From: DATHTC01 sp963746805
GTDB lineage: Bacteria; Actinomycetota; Thermoleophilia; Gaiellales; Gaiellaceae
Assembly (NCBI GenBank): GCA_963746805.1
Contig: CAVVCQ010000008.1
Location: 682,001 to 746,000, forward strand
Reading direction: 5' to 3'
DNA: 64,000 nucleotides
Shown: positions 41,089 through 50,370 of the stretch, piece by piece
Layout of the letters: each line of letters opens with the position of its first letter
Numbering within the stretch: the stretch's first letter is position 1
Translations under genes and position numbers: made by a program
The notes under the pieces: model-generated
Database searches by the model: none
What the model was told of the DNA's origin: nothing
Seen by the model: the letters and a program-made list of their open reading frames with translations, nothing else

Positions 41089-41727
41089 TCAGCGGCTCCA
41101 CAGGCCCTGCGGCGGCTCCGGCGGCGGCTTGCCGAACAGCCACGTGTACCGCGCCGTCGCGACCCGGGTGAAGTCCTCGTGCCCGAGCAGCCCGCCGAGC
41201 CGATCGCCCATCGTCACGAGCAGGCCGCCGGCGACGAAGATCCACGCCTCGGCCTCCGGATCCCGCTCGGCGGGAATCGCCCCCAGCTCCTGCGCCTTGC
41301 GCAGCGTCTCGGCGATGAAGTCGTGCACCTCGCGCATGTGCGCGCGGACGTGCCGGGCGATCTCCTCGTCCTCGCCCGCCTCGACGATGCCCGCGATCCA
41401 GAGGTTCGGCGGGAGCACGCGGAGCGCGCGCAGCCCGAGGCCCGTGCGGCCGATCGCGAGCGGCGCCCGCTCGGGCCCGACCTCGGCGATCACCGCGGTG
41501 AACGCCTCCTTGAGCCGTGTCCACGCCTCGTCGAGGCACGCGAAGTAGAGGTCGCGCTTCGAGGCGAAGTGCCGGTAGAGCACCGGCTCGGTCACCCCCG
41601 CCTCGCGCGCGATCTCGGCCGTCGTCGCGCCGGCATAGCTGCCCTGCGAGAAGACCCGCATCGACGTCTCCAGGATCGCCTGCCGGCGCTCGGCGGCCGG
41701 GAGGCGCGTCCTCGCGGGCACCGTCAC
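41089..41727 (-). CDS. TetR-family repressor of the MFS exporter
   Basis: 212 residues from GTG 41727, whose GTG overlaps the MFS stop (GTGA). TetR HTH: ERRQAILETSMRVFSQGSYA, TTAEIAREAGVTEPVLYRHF and ASKRDLYFACLDEAW. The C-terminal ligand domain is all-helical (VRAHMREVHDFIAETLRKAQ). Co-translated with the exporter, and a palindrome (43188-43207) lies upstream of the exporter, so it probably represses its own operon until a toxic compound binds. Confidence 0.93.
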   Translation of the reverse strand: MTVPARTRLPAAERRQAILETSMRVFSQGSYAGATTAEIAREAGVTEPVLYRHFASKRDLYFACLDEAWTRLKEAFTAVIAEVGPERAPLAIGRTGLGLRALRVLPPNLWIAGIVEAGEDEEIARHVRAHMREVHDFIAETLRKAQELGAIPAERDPEAEAWIFVAGGLLVTMGDRLGGLLGHEDFTRVATARYTWLFGKPPPEPPQGLWSR

Positions 41728-43160
41728 CCCGCGACCAGGTCGAGAGCCTCTTCGGGCTCGCGCCGCTCCTCGCCGGCATGCGAGCGGACGAGGACGGCAG
41801 CCACGATCGCGCCGACGACGGCGATGACGCCTGCAACCTCGAGCGCGCGTGAGAACCCGTCGACGAAGGCCTCCGGCGTGCGGCGCCCGCCGACCTCGTG
41901 TGCCACGATCGCGCCCATCACCGCGATCCCGATCGAGCCGCCGACCTGGCGGAACGAGTTGAGCACCGCCGAGCCGACACCGGACTTGTCGACGGGCACC
42001 GAACGCACCACTGCCGCCGCGCTCGGCGTCATCGTCAGCGCCATCCCGATGCCGCCGATGACGAGCGCCGGGAGCAGATCCCAGTACGACGCGTTGACGC
42101 CGAGGGTGGAGAAGTAGAAGAGCTGCACGGCGATGAGCGTCATCCCCGCCGTCATCAGCCAGCGCGAGCCGATGCGGTCGGTCGTCTTCCCTGCGATCGG
42201 CGCGATGAGGATGATCAGGATCGTCATCGGCAGGAACGCGGCGCCGGCCTGGACGGCCGAGTAACCGAGGATGTTCTGCATGTAGAGCGAGACGAACAGG
42301 AAGATCCCGAACATCGCGAAGGCGACGAGCAGGATGACCAGGTTGGCGCCGGCGAACGTGCCGCTGCGGAACAGCGAGAGGTCGAGCATCGGCAGCCGCT
42401 GGTGTCGCTCCAACAGGACGAAGCCCACGAGCCCGATCGCGGCGACGGCGAACGCGCCGAGGATCCGGGCCGACGTCCAGCCGTACGTGTTCGCCTCGAT
42501 CAGACCGTAGGTCAGGGCGAAGAGACCGATCCCCGAGGTCAAGAGGCCGGGCAGGTCGAGCCGCTGCTCGTGCGAGGTGTCCTTCGATTCGTCGATGAAG
42601 AGGTAGCTCGCGGCGATCCCGAGGATCCCGACGGGCACGTTGACGAAGAAGATCCACTCCCAGCCGACGTGCTGGGTCAGCAGGCCGCCGACGAGCGGGC
42701 CGATCGCGAGCGCGAGCGCCGAGACGCCGGCCCAGATCCCGATCGCCATCCCACGCTGCGCCGGCGGGAACGTCGCCGAGATGATCGAGAGGGTCGCGGG
42801 ATTCATCAGCGCTGCGCCGACGCCCTGAAGCACGCGCGCGCCGATGAGCAACTCGCTCGACTCCGCGATGCCGCAGAGGAGCGAGGCGACCGTGAAGACG
42901 ACGATGCCGAGGACGAAGATCCGCCGGCGGCCGAGCATGTCGGCGAGCTTGCCGCCGGTGAGCATCAGCGCCGCGAAGCTGAGGGCGTAGCCGGTGACGA
43001 TCCACTCGAGCTCGGACAGGCCGATCCCGAGCTCGCGCTGGATCGACGGCAGCGCGACGTTCACCACCGTGTTGTCCAGCATGATCATGAAGAGCCCGAA
43101 CGACACGGCGGCGAGCGTCCACCACTTCCGCGTCGCGGGGTCGAAGATCGAGGCTCGCAT
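41724..43160 (-). CDS. DHA2-type (EmrB/QacA) MFS drug exporter, 14 membrane helices
   Basis: 478 residues. Motif D1/A region: FMIMLDNTVVNVALPSIQRE and GGKLADMLGRRRIFVLGIVV (motif A), GARVLQGVGAALMNPATLSI (motif B) and GPLVGGLLTQHVGWEWIFFV (motif C, antiporter). Fourteen hydrophobic segments including LGAFAVAAIGLVGFVLLE and GSIGIAVMGAIVA. Full length. Exports drugs by proton antiport; substrate unknown. AGGAGG ribosome site before the ATG. First gene of the operon with the TetR gene. Confidence 0.95.
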   Translation of the reverse strand: MRASIFDPATRKWWTLAAVSFGLFMIMLDNTVVNVALPSIQRELGIGLSELEWIVTGYALSFAALMLTGGKLADMLGRRRIFVLGIVVFTVASLLCGIAESSELLIGARVLQGVGAALMNPATLSIISATFPPAQRGMAIGIWAGVSALALAIGPLVGGLLTQHVGWEWIFFVNVPVGILGIAASYLFIDESKDTSHEQRLDLPGLLTSGIGLFALTYGLIEANTYGWTSARILGAFAVAAIGLVGFVLLERHQRLPMLDLSLFRSGTFAGANLVILLVAFAMFGIFLFVSLYMQNILGYSAVQAGAAFLPMTILIILIAPIAGKTTDRIGSRWLMTAGMTLIAVQLFYFSTLGVNASYWDLLPALVIGGIGMALTMTPSAAAVVRSVPVDKSGVGSAVLNSFRQVGGSIGIAVMGAIVAHEVGGRRTPEAFVDGFSRALEVAGVIAVVGAIVAAVLVRSHAGEERREPEEALDLVAG

Positions 43161-43187
43161 ACGGTGCCTCCTGACGGGGAGTTCGCG

Positions 43188-43207
43188 AGGTTAGTGGTCG
43201 CTAACCT
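43188..43207. promoter_or_regulatory. TetR-type operator of the exporter operon
   Basis: AGGTTAG-TGGTCG-CTAACCT, perfect 7-bp arms, 28 nt upstream of the exporter ATG and touching the divergent ligase gene start. Form and place fit the operator of the co-encoded TetR protein. Confidence 0.65.
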
Positions 43208-43209
43208 AC

Positions 43210-45116
43210 TTGAGCGGCCGCGAGCGTGAAGTACGGTTGGCCACACCTTTGAGCGAGTTCGTCTGGAGCCCCGACGAGGCGCGTCTCGAGCGCGCGAACC
43301 TCACCCGCCTCATGCGGCGCTTCGGGGTCGAGCGCTACGCGGAGCTGCACCGGATCTCGATCGAGGAGCCCGAGCGCTTCTGGCCCGAGCTCGTCGACGA
43401 CCTCGGGCTCGAGTTCTCGCACCCGTGGGAGCGCGTGGTCGACACCTCGCGTGGGATCGAGTGGGCGACATGGTTCGTCGGCGGGCGGGTCAACATCGCG
43501 CGGAACTGCGTGCACCGCTGGGCGGCGCGGAAGCCGGAGGAGACGGCGGCCGTGTTCCTCGGCGAGGACGGGACGCGCCGCGAGCGCAGCTGGGCCGAGC
43601 TCTCGCGCGAGACGACGCAGCTCGCGGAGGCGCTCGTCGAGCTCGGCGTCGAGCCGGGCGACCGCGTCGCGATCTTCATGCCGATGTGCCCGGAGGTCGC
43701 CGTCGCCTCGCACGCCTGCGCGCACGTCGGCGCCGTCCAGGTCCCCGTCTTCTCCGGCTTCGCCGCGCCGGCCGTGCGCCAGCGGCTCGAGGCGTCGGAG
43801 GCGAAGGTCGTGATCTGCGCCGACTGGTCGCTGCGCCGGGGCCGGCGGATGGAGATGCGAGAGACGCTCGACGAGGTCGTCGGCGACCGCCACGTGGTCG
43901 CGTGGGAGCGGGAGTCGCAGTCGTGGCCGGAGCTCGTCCGCCGCCAACCCGGGGTGCTGCCGCCGCTCGAGGTCGACTCCGAGCATCCGTACCTGCTGAC
44001 GTACACGTCCGGCACGACGGGCCAGCCGAAGGGCGTCCTCCACGTGCAGGGTGGCTTCCTCGTCTCGATCGCCCGCGAGGTCGCCTACCAGACGGACGTG
44101 CACGAGGGCGAGCGGATCCACTTCGCCACCGACATGGGCTGGATCATGGGCCCGTGGACGGTCGTGGGCGGCGGGGCCGTCGGCGCGTCGATCGTCTTCG
44201 CCGAGGGCGCGCCGGACTGGCCCGACGACCGGCTGTGGCGGACGGTCGAGGCCGAGCGCGTGACGATGCTCGGCGTCTCGCCGACGCTGATCCGGGCGCT
44301 CATCCCGAAGGGCGACCCGGAGGCGACCTCTCCTCGCTCCAGGCGATCGCCACGACCGGCGAGCCGTGGAACCCCGACCCGTACCGGTGGCTGCACGAGC
44401 GGGTTGGGCACGGGCGCGTCCCGATCGTGAACCTGTCCGGCGGCACGGAGGTGGGCGCCTGCTTCCTCTCGGTCGCGATCACGGAGCCGATCAAGCCGGT
44501 CTCGCTCGGCTTCCCCGCGCTCGGCGAGGACATGGACGTCGTGGACGCGGAGGGGCGGCCGGTGCGGGGTGAGGTCGGCGAGCTCGTCTGCCGGCGGCCG
44601 TTTCCCGGGATGACGCGCGGGTTGTGGGGCGATCCGCAGCGGTACCTCGACACCTACTGGCGCAGGTTCCCGGGCGTGTGGACGCACGGCGACTGGGCGT
44701 CGATCGACGGGGACGGCTACTGGTTCCTCCACGGCCGCTCGGACGACACGCTCAACATCGCCGGGAAGCGCATCGGCCCGGCGGAGCTCGAATCGGCGGC
44801 GATCGCCTCCGGCGCCGTGGCGGAGGCGGCCGCGATCGGCGTGCCCCACGAGGTCAAGGGCGAGGTCGCGTGGATCTTCTGCGTGCCGCGGCCGGGCGAG
44901 GAGCCGTCGGCGGACGAGGTCGCGGCGAAGGTCGGCGACGTGCTCGGGAAGGCGTTCCGGCCGGAGCGCGTCGTCTTCGTCACCGCGTTGCCGAAGACGC
45001 GGTCGGCGAAGATCGTCCGCCGGGCCGTCCGGGCGCGCGCGCTCGGCACGGATCCCGGCGATCTGTCGTCCCTGGAGAACCCCGAGTCACTGGAGGAGAT
45101 CAGCCGTGCACTCTGA
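43210..45116 (+). CDS. AMP-forming acyl-CoA (acetyl-CoA synthetase-like) ligase, frame broken
   Basis: Start uncertain (TTG 43210 or TTG 43237). ACS-type N-terminus WATWFVGGRVNIARNCVHRW, AMP-binding loop LLTYTSGTTGQPKGVLHVQG, FATDMGWIMGPWTVVGGGAV. At about 44333 the frame shifts between ALIPKGDPEA and DLSSLQAIATTGEPW; it continues with VNLSGGTEVGACFLS, WTHGDWASIDGDGYWFLHGR, SDDTLNIAGKRIGPAELESA and the C-terminal PKTRSAKIVRRAVRA with the acetylatable Lys. One indel restores about 635 residues. Activates a short or branched acid. The SDR gene overlaps its end by 11 nt. Confidence 0.9.
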
Positions 45117-45858
45117 GCGCATCGCCCTCGTCACCGGCGGCGGCCGCGGGATCGGCGCGAACATCGCGCGCGAGCTCGCCGGCGCCGGCTGGCACGTCGT
45201 CGTCACGGGGCGCACCGCCGGCGAGGTGGAGGCCGTCGCGCGTGAGATCGGCGGCCGCGCGGTCGTCGGCGACGTCTCGAAGAAGGAGGACGTCGAGCGG
45301 ATGGTCGCCGATGCCGGCGACGTCGAGCTGCTCGTCGCGAACGCCGGCATCGCGATCTGGGAACGGGCGGCGTGGGACGTGCCGGCCGACGAGTGGTGGC
45401 ACGTGCTCGAAGTGAACGTCCTCGGCGTTCACCTGTGCTGCCGGACGGTCATCCCGTCGATGCTCGAGCGCGGCGGGGGACGCATCGTGATCACCGGCAG
45501 CGGGGCCTCGTACCTGCCGGGCTCGACGAGCAGCGCCTACGCGGCGAGCAAGGCAGCCGTCGGGCGCTACGGCGAGACGCTCGCCGGCCAGCTCGAGGGG
45601 CGAATCCCCGTGTTCGTGATCTCGCCCGGGCTGGTGCGGACCGAGATGACCGAGGAGGCGTTCCCCGAGGACGCGCCGTGGACGCCGCCGGAGCTCGCCC
45701 CGCGGCTCGTCCGCGAGCTGGCCTCGGGCCGCTTCGACGCGCTCGCGGGCCGCTACCTCCACGCCGAGCACGACCCGGTGGACGAGCTCGAGGCGCGGGT
45801 CGACCGGATCCTGGCCGAGGACCTGAACGCGCTCCGTCTACGGCGCGAAAGCGACTAA
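45106..45858 (+). CDS. Short-chain dehydrogenase/reductase
   Basis: 250 residues from GTG 45106. ALVTGGGRGIGANIARELAG (cofactor site), LLVANAGIAIWERAAWD, catalytic Ser in IVITGSGASYLPGSTSS and Tyr-x-x-x-Lys in YAASKAAVGRYGETLAGQL, and VISPGLVRTEMTEE. FabG-like. Overlaps the acyl-CoA ligase by 11 nt, suggesting joint action on an acid or its CoA ester. Confidence 0.93.
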   Translation: MHSERIALVTGGGRGIGANIARELAGAGWHVVVTGRTAGEVEAVAREIGGRAVVGDVSKKEDVERMVADAGDVELLVANAGIAIWERAAWDVPADEWWHVLEVNVLGVHLCCRTVIPSMLERGGGRIVITGSGASYLPGSTSSAYAASKAAVGRYGETLAGQLEGRIPVFVISPGLVRTEMTEEAFPEDAPWTPPELAPRLVRELASGRFDALAGRYLHAEHDPVDELEARVDRILAEDLNALRLRRESD

Positions 45859-45869
45859 GCAACAGATTG

Positions 45870-46160
45870 TCACTTGTCCGCTTGCAAGCGGTAGGCGACG
45901 AGCTCGCCGTCGGCGTCCTGGAGCAGGATCGCGGGCGGCGCGCCCTGGCGGCGCCGTGCCGGGACGAACACCTGGCGGTCGCCGATCCGGTCCTCGGTCG
46001 GCACGAAGCCCGACGTCGAGATCGCCGACGCCGACTCCTGGTAGGCGCGACCCTGGTACTGGACGACGCCGACCTCGCCTGTGAGGTAGGCGATGCCGCC
46101 GAGAAGGAAGAGCAGGCCGACGATGGGGATCGCGAGCGTCGCGGCCATGCGCGTGCTCAC
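45870..46160 (-). CDS. Small membrane-anchored protein, 96 residues
   Basis: GTG 46160 overlaps the previous stop (GTGA), which decides the start over ATG 46148. One membrane segment at residues ~7-27 (ATLAIPIVGLLFLLGGIAYL), then an exposed domain with SASAISTSGFVPTEDRIGDR, FVPARRRQGAPPAILLQDAD and ELVAYRLQADK. No family recognised. Coupled to the hotdog-like gene upstream. Confidence 0.65.
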   Translation of the reverse strand: MSTRMAATLAIPIVGLLFLLGGIAYLTGEVGVVQYQGRAYQESASAISTSGFVPTEDRIGDRQVFVPARRRQGAPPAILLQDADGELVAYRLQADK

Positions 46161-46814
46161 GTGCGCGGCGTGATCCAGGTCTGGCGCGCGCGGCCGAGGA
46201 GCCGGCCGTCCTCGCCGTAGAGGGCGGTCGCGGCGTAGAGCTTGCGGCCGTCCTCGCCGAGCGGCCGCGCCACGACGACGCACGGCTCGCCGACCCGCGG
46301 GAGCTCGCGCACCTCGGCCGCCATCCGTCCGAGCACGGAGATCCCGCGCGCGTCCCAGCCGACGGCGATCGCCCCGGGGCAGTCGAGCGCGGCCCAGACG
46401 AGTGCCTCCGAGACCTCGTGTGGGACCCACGGCGCGGCAACGACGTCGCGGCCTTCGACCGGCGCGGCGAAGATCCGCAACCCGTCGCCCTCCTCCCGCT
46501 CCGGCCCGCAGACGAAGCACGTGGGGAACGCGTGCCGCTCGAACCCCGGGTAGCGACGTGACGCCGCTTCCGCGTCGGCGAAAAGCACGGACGAAGGCGG
46601 GTCGACGTCGACCTCCACCGGTCGGCCCTCGGCCACCACGGCGCCCCCGGTCGAGCAGGCGCGCGCCGTCCCACTCGAGCGGCGTCGCGAGCGGCGGCGG
46701 CAGACGCAGCGTCACCTCCGCCGGACCGCCGAGCAGGCCCGCGACGAGCCCGCACGCGTAGCCGCCGTTGCCGGAGCCGGGCGGGCCGTTGAAGCGCGGG
46801 TCGATCGTCGGCAC
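46157..46814 (-). CDS. Hotdog-fold (thioesterase-like) protein, frame broken
   Basis: From GTG 46814: DPRFNGPPGSGNGGYACGLV, AEVTLRLPPPLATPLEWD. At about 46640 the frame shifts, and it continues as VVAEGRPVEVDVDPPSSVLF, FPTCFVCGPEREEGDGLRIF, VWAALDCPGAIAV and VLGRMAAEVRELPRVGEPCV to WITPRT. The GNGGYACG start and FVCGPER middle are typical of actinobacterial thioesterase-superfamily proteins. One indel restores about 218 residues. Substrate unknown. TAGGCT 7 nt before the GTG suggests a leaderless start. Divergent from nadE. Confidence 0.75.
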
Positions 46815-46853
46815 GACCGGTAGCCTATGTTTTAGACTCGGAGGCAGAAACCC

Positions 46854-48572
46854 ATGCGGCTCGCGCTCGCCCAGATCAACACCGTCGTCGGGGACCTCGT
46901 CGGCAACCGCGACCGGATCGTCCGGCGCCTCGCCGAGGCACGCGACGAGGGAGCCGACCTCGTCCTGTTCCCCGAGCTCGCCGTCACCGGCTACCCGCCG
47001 GAGGACCTGCTCCTACGGCCCGGGTTCGTGCGCGCGGCGGCGGAGACCGTGGAGCGGATCGCCGACGAGTGCCGCGACATCGTCGCGCTCGTGGGTGCCC
47101 CGCACTATGACCGCGACCTCTCCAATGCGTGCTTCGTCCTCGCCGACGGCGCCGTCCGCGCGGTGTACCGCAAGCGCTTCCTCCCGAACTACGGCGTCTT
47201 CGACGAGGACCGCTACTTCGCGCCGGGGAACGACCTCTTCCTCCTGCGCCTCGGCGAGACGCTCGTCGGCACGACGGTCTGCGAGGACGTCTGGCAGCCA
47301 GGGCCACCGGCGACCGACCTCGCGCTCGCCGGCGCGGAGCTGCTGACGAACATCTCGGCCTCGCCGTTCCACGTCGGCAAGGAGCGCGAACGCGAGGAGA
47401 TGCTCGTCACTCGCGCGCGCGACAACGCCTGCTACCTGGCGTTCTGCAACGCCGTCGGCGGCCAGGACGAGCTCCTCTTCGACGGGCACTCGTGCGTGAT
47501 CGACGACGAGGGCGTCGTGGTCGCGCGGGCGCCGGGGTTCGAGGAGGCGCTGCTCGTGGTCGACGTCGAGCCGTCGGAGGTGATCGGCCGGCGCCTGACC
47601 GACGTCCGTCGGCGGGCACTGGCGCGGGAGCGCGGCGGCGCGCCCGAGGCGCCGGTGATCGAGGTGGGGAGCATTCGCCCGACGCCGGCGCGGCGCGCGA
47701 CCCCGCCGCTCGCCGAGCCCTTCGACGAGCTCGAGTCGATGCGTCGCGGCCTCGAGCTCGCCCTGCGCGACTACGTCGAGAAGAACGGCTTCCGCGAGGT
47801 CGTCCTCGGCGTCTCGGGCGGCATCGACTCTGCGCTCACGGCCGCGCTCGCGGTGCAGGCGCTCGGCGCCGATCGCGTCCACTGCGTGTCGATGCCGTCG
47901 CGCTACTCGTCCGAGGGGACGCAATCCGACGCGCGGAGGCTCGCCGAGTCGCTCGGGACGTCGTTCCGCGAGCTGCCGATCTGGCCGTCGTACGAGGTGC
48001 TGACCGGGACGCTCTCCGGCGTGTTCGACGGACGCGGGCCCGACCTCACCGAGGAGAACCTCCAGGCCCGGATCCGCGGCGTCCTGTTGATGGCGCTCTC
48101 GAACAAGTTCGGCTGGCTCGTGGTCACGACCGGGAACAAGTCGGAGCTCTCGGTCGGCTACTCGACGCTCTACGGCGACATGGCCGGCGGCTACGCGCTC
48201 CTCAAGGACGTCTACAAGACGGACGTGTTCCGGCTGGCGCGGTACCTCAACGAGCAGGCGGGCCGCGAGCTCATCCCGGAGTCGATCATCGAGCGGCCGC
48301 CGAGCGCCGAGCTGCGCGCGGACCAGCGCGACGAAGACTCGCTCCCGCCCTACGAGGTGCTCGACGCGGTGCTGAAGCTGTACGTCGAGGAGGACCGCTC
48401 GCGTGAGGAGCTCCTCGCCGAGGGGTTCGCCCCGGACGTGGTGGAACGCACCGTGGCCCTCGTCGACCGCGCCGAATACAAGCGCCGGCAAGCCCCGCCC
48501 GGGCCGAAGCTGCACCCGAAGGCCTTCGGCCGGGACCGGCGAACGCCCATCACGAACGCCTGGAGGGACTGA
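46854..48572 (+). CDS. nadE: Glutamine-dependent NAD+ synthetase
   Basis: 572 residues. Glutaminase (nitrilase) domain: Glu in LVLFPELAVTGYPPEDLLL, Lys in VYRKRFLPNYGVFDEDRYF, Cys in GTTVCEDVWQPGPP. Synthetase: PP-loop VVLGVSGGIDSALTAALAVQ, SMPSRYSSEGTQSDARRLAE, VVTTGNKSELSVGYSTLYGD and GGYALLKDVYKTDVFRLARY. Full length, ends ITNAWRD. Amidates NaAD to NAD+ with glutamine. Ribosome site CGGAGG 9 nt upstream; possible -10 TATGTT at 46827-46832. Confidence 0.97.
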   Translation: MRLALAQINTVVGDLVGNRDRIVRRLAEARDEGADLVLFPELAVTGYPPEDLLLRPGFVRAAAETVERIADECRDIVALVGAPHYDRDLSNACFVLADGAVRAVYRKRFLPNYGVFDEDRYFAPGNDLFLLRLGETLVGTTVCEDVWQPGPPATDLALAGAELLTNISASPFHVGKEREREEMLVTRARDNACYLAFCNAVGGQDELLFDGHSCVIDDEGVVVARAPGFEEALLVVDVEPSEVIGRRLTDVRRRALARERGGAPEAPVIEVGSIRPTPARRATPPLAEPFDELESMRRGLELALRDYVEKNGFREVVLGVSGGIDSALTAALAVQALGADRVHCVSMPSRYSSEGTQSDARRLAESLGTSFRELPIWPSYEVLTGTLSGVFDGRGPDLTEENLQARIRGVLLMALSNKFGWLVVTTGNKSELSVGYSTLYGDMAGGYALLKDVYKTDVFRLARYLNEQAGRELIPESIIERPPSAELRADQRDEDSLPPYEVLDAVLKLYVEEDRSREELLAEGFAPDVVERTVALVDRAEYKRRQAPPGPKLHPKAFGRDRRTPITNAWRD

Positions 48573-48578
48573 AGCCGG

Positions 48579-48605
48579 GAGTTAGTGGCTCTGAGCCACT
48601 AACTC
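48579..48605. terminator. Bidirectional hairpin terminator, copy 2
   Basis: Identical 27 bases to 22659-22685 (arms GAGTTAGTGGCTC around a T). It lies between the convergent nadE and TetR genes and overlaps the latter's stop. Confidence 0.7.
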
Positions 48606-49122
48606 AGATGCGGCTGCGTTGGGTCAGCAGCGTCGGGGGACGGAAGGCGTCGATGCCCGCCTTCCACGCCGCGTCCACGTCAGCGTCCGCGGCGAAGCGG
48701 CCGGCGAGCTCCAGGTCGGCCATGCCGTGCATGAACGCCCACGCGGCGCGTGCGCGGCGGGCGCTGCCGAGCACGCGCAGGAGCGGCGGCGCCGCGGCGA
48801 GCTCGAACCGCTCCGACGCGGCCGGCGAGGACGCGGCCAGGCGGTAGAGATGCGGTCGGGCGAGGGCGAAGCGGCGGTACGCATGCGCGATGCCCTCGAG
48901 GCCCCTCGCCTGCTCGAGCGAGCGCGACAGGTCGGCGAGGGCGGCGTCGACGACGTGCCCCTCGAGCTCGTCCTTCCCGGGCAGGTGCTTGTAGAGCGAG
49001 GGGGCGCGCACGCCGACACGCGCCGCGAGCGCGCGCATCGTCAGCGCCGACGACCCCTCACGCTCGACGAGCTCGCGCGCCGCGTCGACGATCTCCTGCC
49101 CGCGCGGGGAGAGCTCGGCCAC
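48604..49122 (-). CDS. TetR-family regulator
   Basis: 172 residues from GTG 49122. HTH: GQEIVDAARELVEREGSSAL, TMRALAARVGVRAPSLYKHL (recognition helix) and PGKDELEGHVVDAAL. C-terminal domain of the TetR_C_33 type: LARPHLYRLAASSPAA, ARAAWAFMHGMADLELAGRF. Third gene of an apparent operon after the small protein and the Mug-NUDIX fusion (12-nt gap). Ligand and target unknown. Confidence 0.9.
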   Translation of the reverse strand: MAELSPRGQEIVDAARELVEREGSSALTMRALAARVGVRAPSLYKHLPGKDELEGHVVDAALADLSRSLEQARGLEGIAHAYRRFALARPHLYRLAASSPAASERFELAAAPPLLRVLGSARRARAAWAFMHGMADLELAGRFAADADVDAAWKAGIDAFRPPTLLTQRSRI

Positions 49123-49133
49123 GGCGAACAACG

Positions 49134-50114
49134 TTAGCCGACGACGATCGGCGCGGCCGGCGCGCCATCGCGCACCAGGGCGGCGACGAGCTCCGGCAGC
49201 GATGCCGGCGCGAAGGCGGCGCCGCTCGACCCGAGCTCCTGAAGGGACCACCAGCGCAGCTCGAACACGAACTCCGCCGCGAGCGCCTCGGCCGTGAGCT
49301 GCGGCGCCGGCTCGAACGGCGGCACGCGCACGAGGTACGTCCGCTCGCGCTGGCCGTCCCAGCGCGGGTTGAGGTCCTCCCAGTCCTGGAGGCGCGTCCA
49401 GACGAGCGGGCCGAGGTCGAAGTCGTCGAGCCCGGCCTCCTCGGCGAGCTCCCGCCGCAACGCGTGCTCGTCCGACTCGCCCGGCTCGATCCCGCCGCCG
49501 GGCGTCGCCCACAGCTCCGCCCCGCTCGGGAAGACGAAGCGCGCGAGCAGGACACGGTCGTCGGGGTCGAGCACGACACCGCGCACCGCCTCCCGCACGC
49601 GCGGCGTGTCGAGCCAGGCCTTGAGCGAGGCGAACCAGCGAAGCCGCTCCGCGTACGGCACGGCGGCGTTGGCCGGCGACGTCGACGGCAGGACGAAGAG
49701 CGCCGTGTCGCCGAGCGACCGCGTCTGCAGCCCCAGCTCCGGCCGCTCGCCGAACACGCCGCGGTACGCCTCCTTGCCCACGAACGCGATCACGCGCGGC
49801 CGCAGCTCGGCCGCGAGCGCGCGGAGGCGCTCGGCGGAGCCTGCGAAGTCGGCCCTCCGCAGGTCGCCCGAGCCCGGCGTCGTGCGATAGGCCGCATTCG
49901 TTGCGCCGTACCCGAGCTCGAGCAGCTCGAACTGCTCCTGCGGGTCGAGCAACCGCGGCGTGAAGCCGGCGTCGTGGAGAAGCCGCCAGAAGTCGTTGCG
50001 GGGGTTCGCGAAGTGCGCGCGGGCCGCGGCCGAGACGCGTCCGGGGTTGATCCCGCAGAAGATCGCGCGCAGCCCGGGCGCGAGCACGTCCGGGACGTCG
50101 CTCGGCGTCTCCAC
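49134..50114 (-). CDS. Fusion of Mug-type uracil/thymine-DNA glycosylase and NUDIX hydrolase
   Basis: 326 residues. Residues 1-175 match the Mug/TDG family: GLRAIFCGINPGRVSAAARA (GINPG motif), FANPRNDFWRLLHDAGFTPR, VIAFVGKEAYRG and FVLPSTSPANAAV (second active-site motif). Residues ~190-326 form a NUDIX domain: VREAVRGVVLDPDDRVLLAR, and the box GGGIEPGESDEHALRRELAE-EAGL with the REx(2)EE residues. The two activities would remove mismatched or deaminated bases and clean the nucleotide pool. Frame intact, so the fusion is not a frame error. Operon with small genes at both sides. Confidence 0.9.
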   Translation of the reverse strand: METPSDVPDVLAPGLRAIFCGINPGRVSAAARAHFANPRNDFWRLLHDAGFTPRLLDPQEQFELLELGYGATNAAYRTTPGSGDLRRADFAGSAERLRALAAELRPRVIAFVGKEAYRGVFGERPELGLQTRSLGDTALFVLPSTSPANAAVPYAERLRWFASLKAWLDTPRVREAVRGVVLDPDDRVLLARFVFPSGAELWATPGGGIEPGESDEHALRRELAEEAGLDDFDLGPLVWTRLQDWEDLNPRWDGQRERTYLVRVPPFEPAPQLTAEALAAEFVFELRWWSLQELGSSGAAFAPASLPELVAALVRDGAPAAPIVVG

Positions 50115-50124
50115 GGAGAGGAGG

Positions 50125-50316
50125 CTACGCGGCGTCGAGCTCCGGCTCGCGCCGGTCGAGGCGGTCCTCGAACAGGCGCCGAATCTCCTCGCCGCTCAGC
50201 GACGCGACCGGCCGCAGCGACGTCAGCGGCACGAGGCGCACGACCGTGACGGCATCGTCGGACCCGCCGTAGCACCGGGCGTAGCACTCAGCCTCGGACA
50301 ACGTGCGCAGTCGCAC
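50125..50316 (-). CDS. Small conserved hypothetical protein, 63 residues
   Basis: From GTG 50316: VRLRTLSEAECYARCYGGSD, AVTVVRLVPLTSL, SGEEIRRLFEDRLDRREPEL. The compact pattern with YARCYG Cys looks conserved, but no family is recognised. TACGCT a few bases upstream suggests a leaderless start. Ten nt before the Mug-NUDIX gene, so probably its co-transcribed partner. Confidence 0.65.
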   Translation of the reverse strand: MRLRTLSEAECYARCYGGSDDAVTVVRLVPLTSLRPVASLSGEEIRRLFEDRLDRREPELDAA

Positions 50317-50370
50317 GTTCGCAGCGTAGGACGCGGTGCGGACGGCACGCGGCGCGGGTACGGTCCGGCC

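Noticed and set aside
48579..48605. TetR operator for the adjacent TetR gene
   Set aside because: It lies at the 3' end of that gene and the identical copy at 22.7 kb is not near a TetR gene; a terminator role fits both sites.
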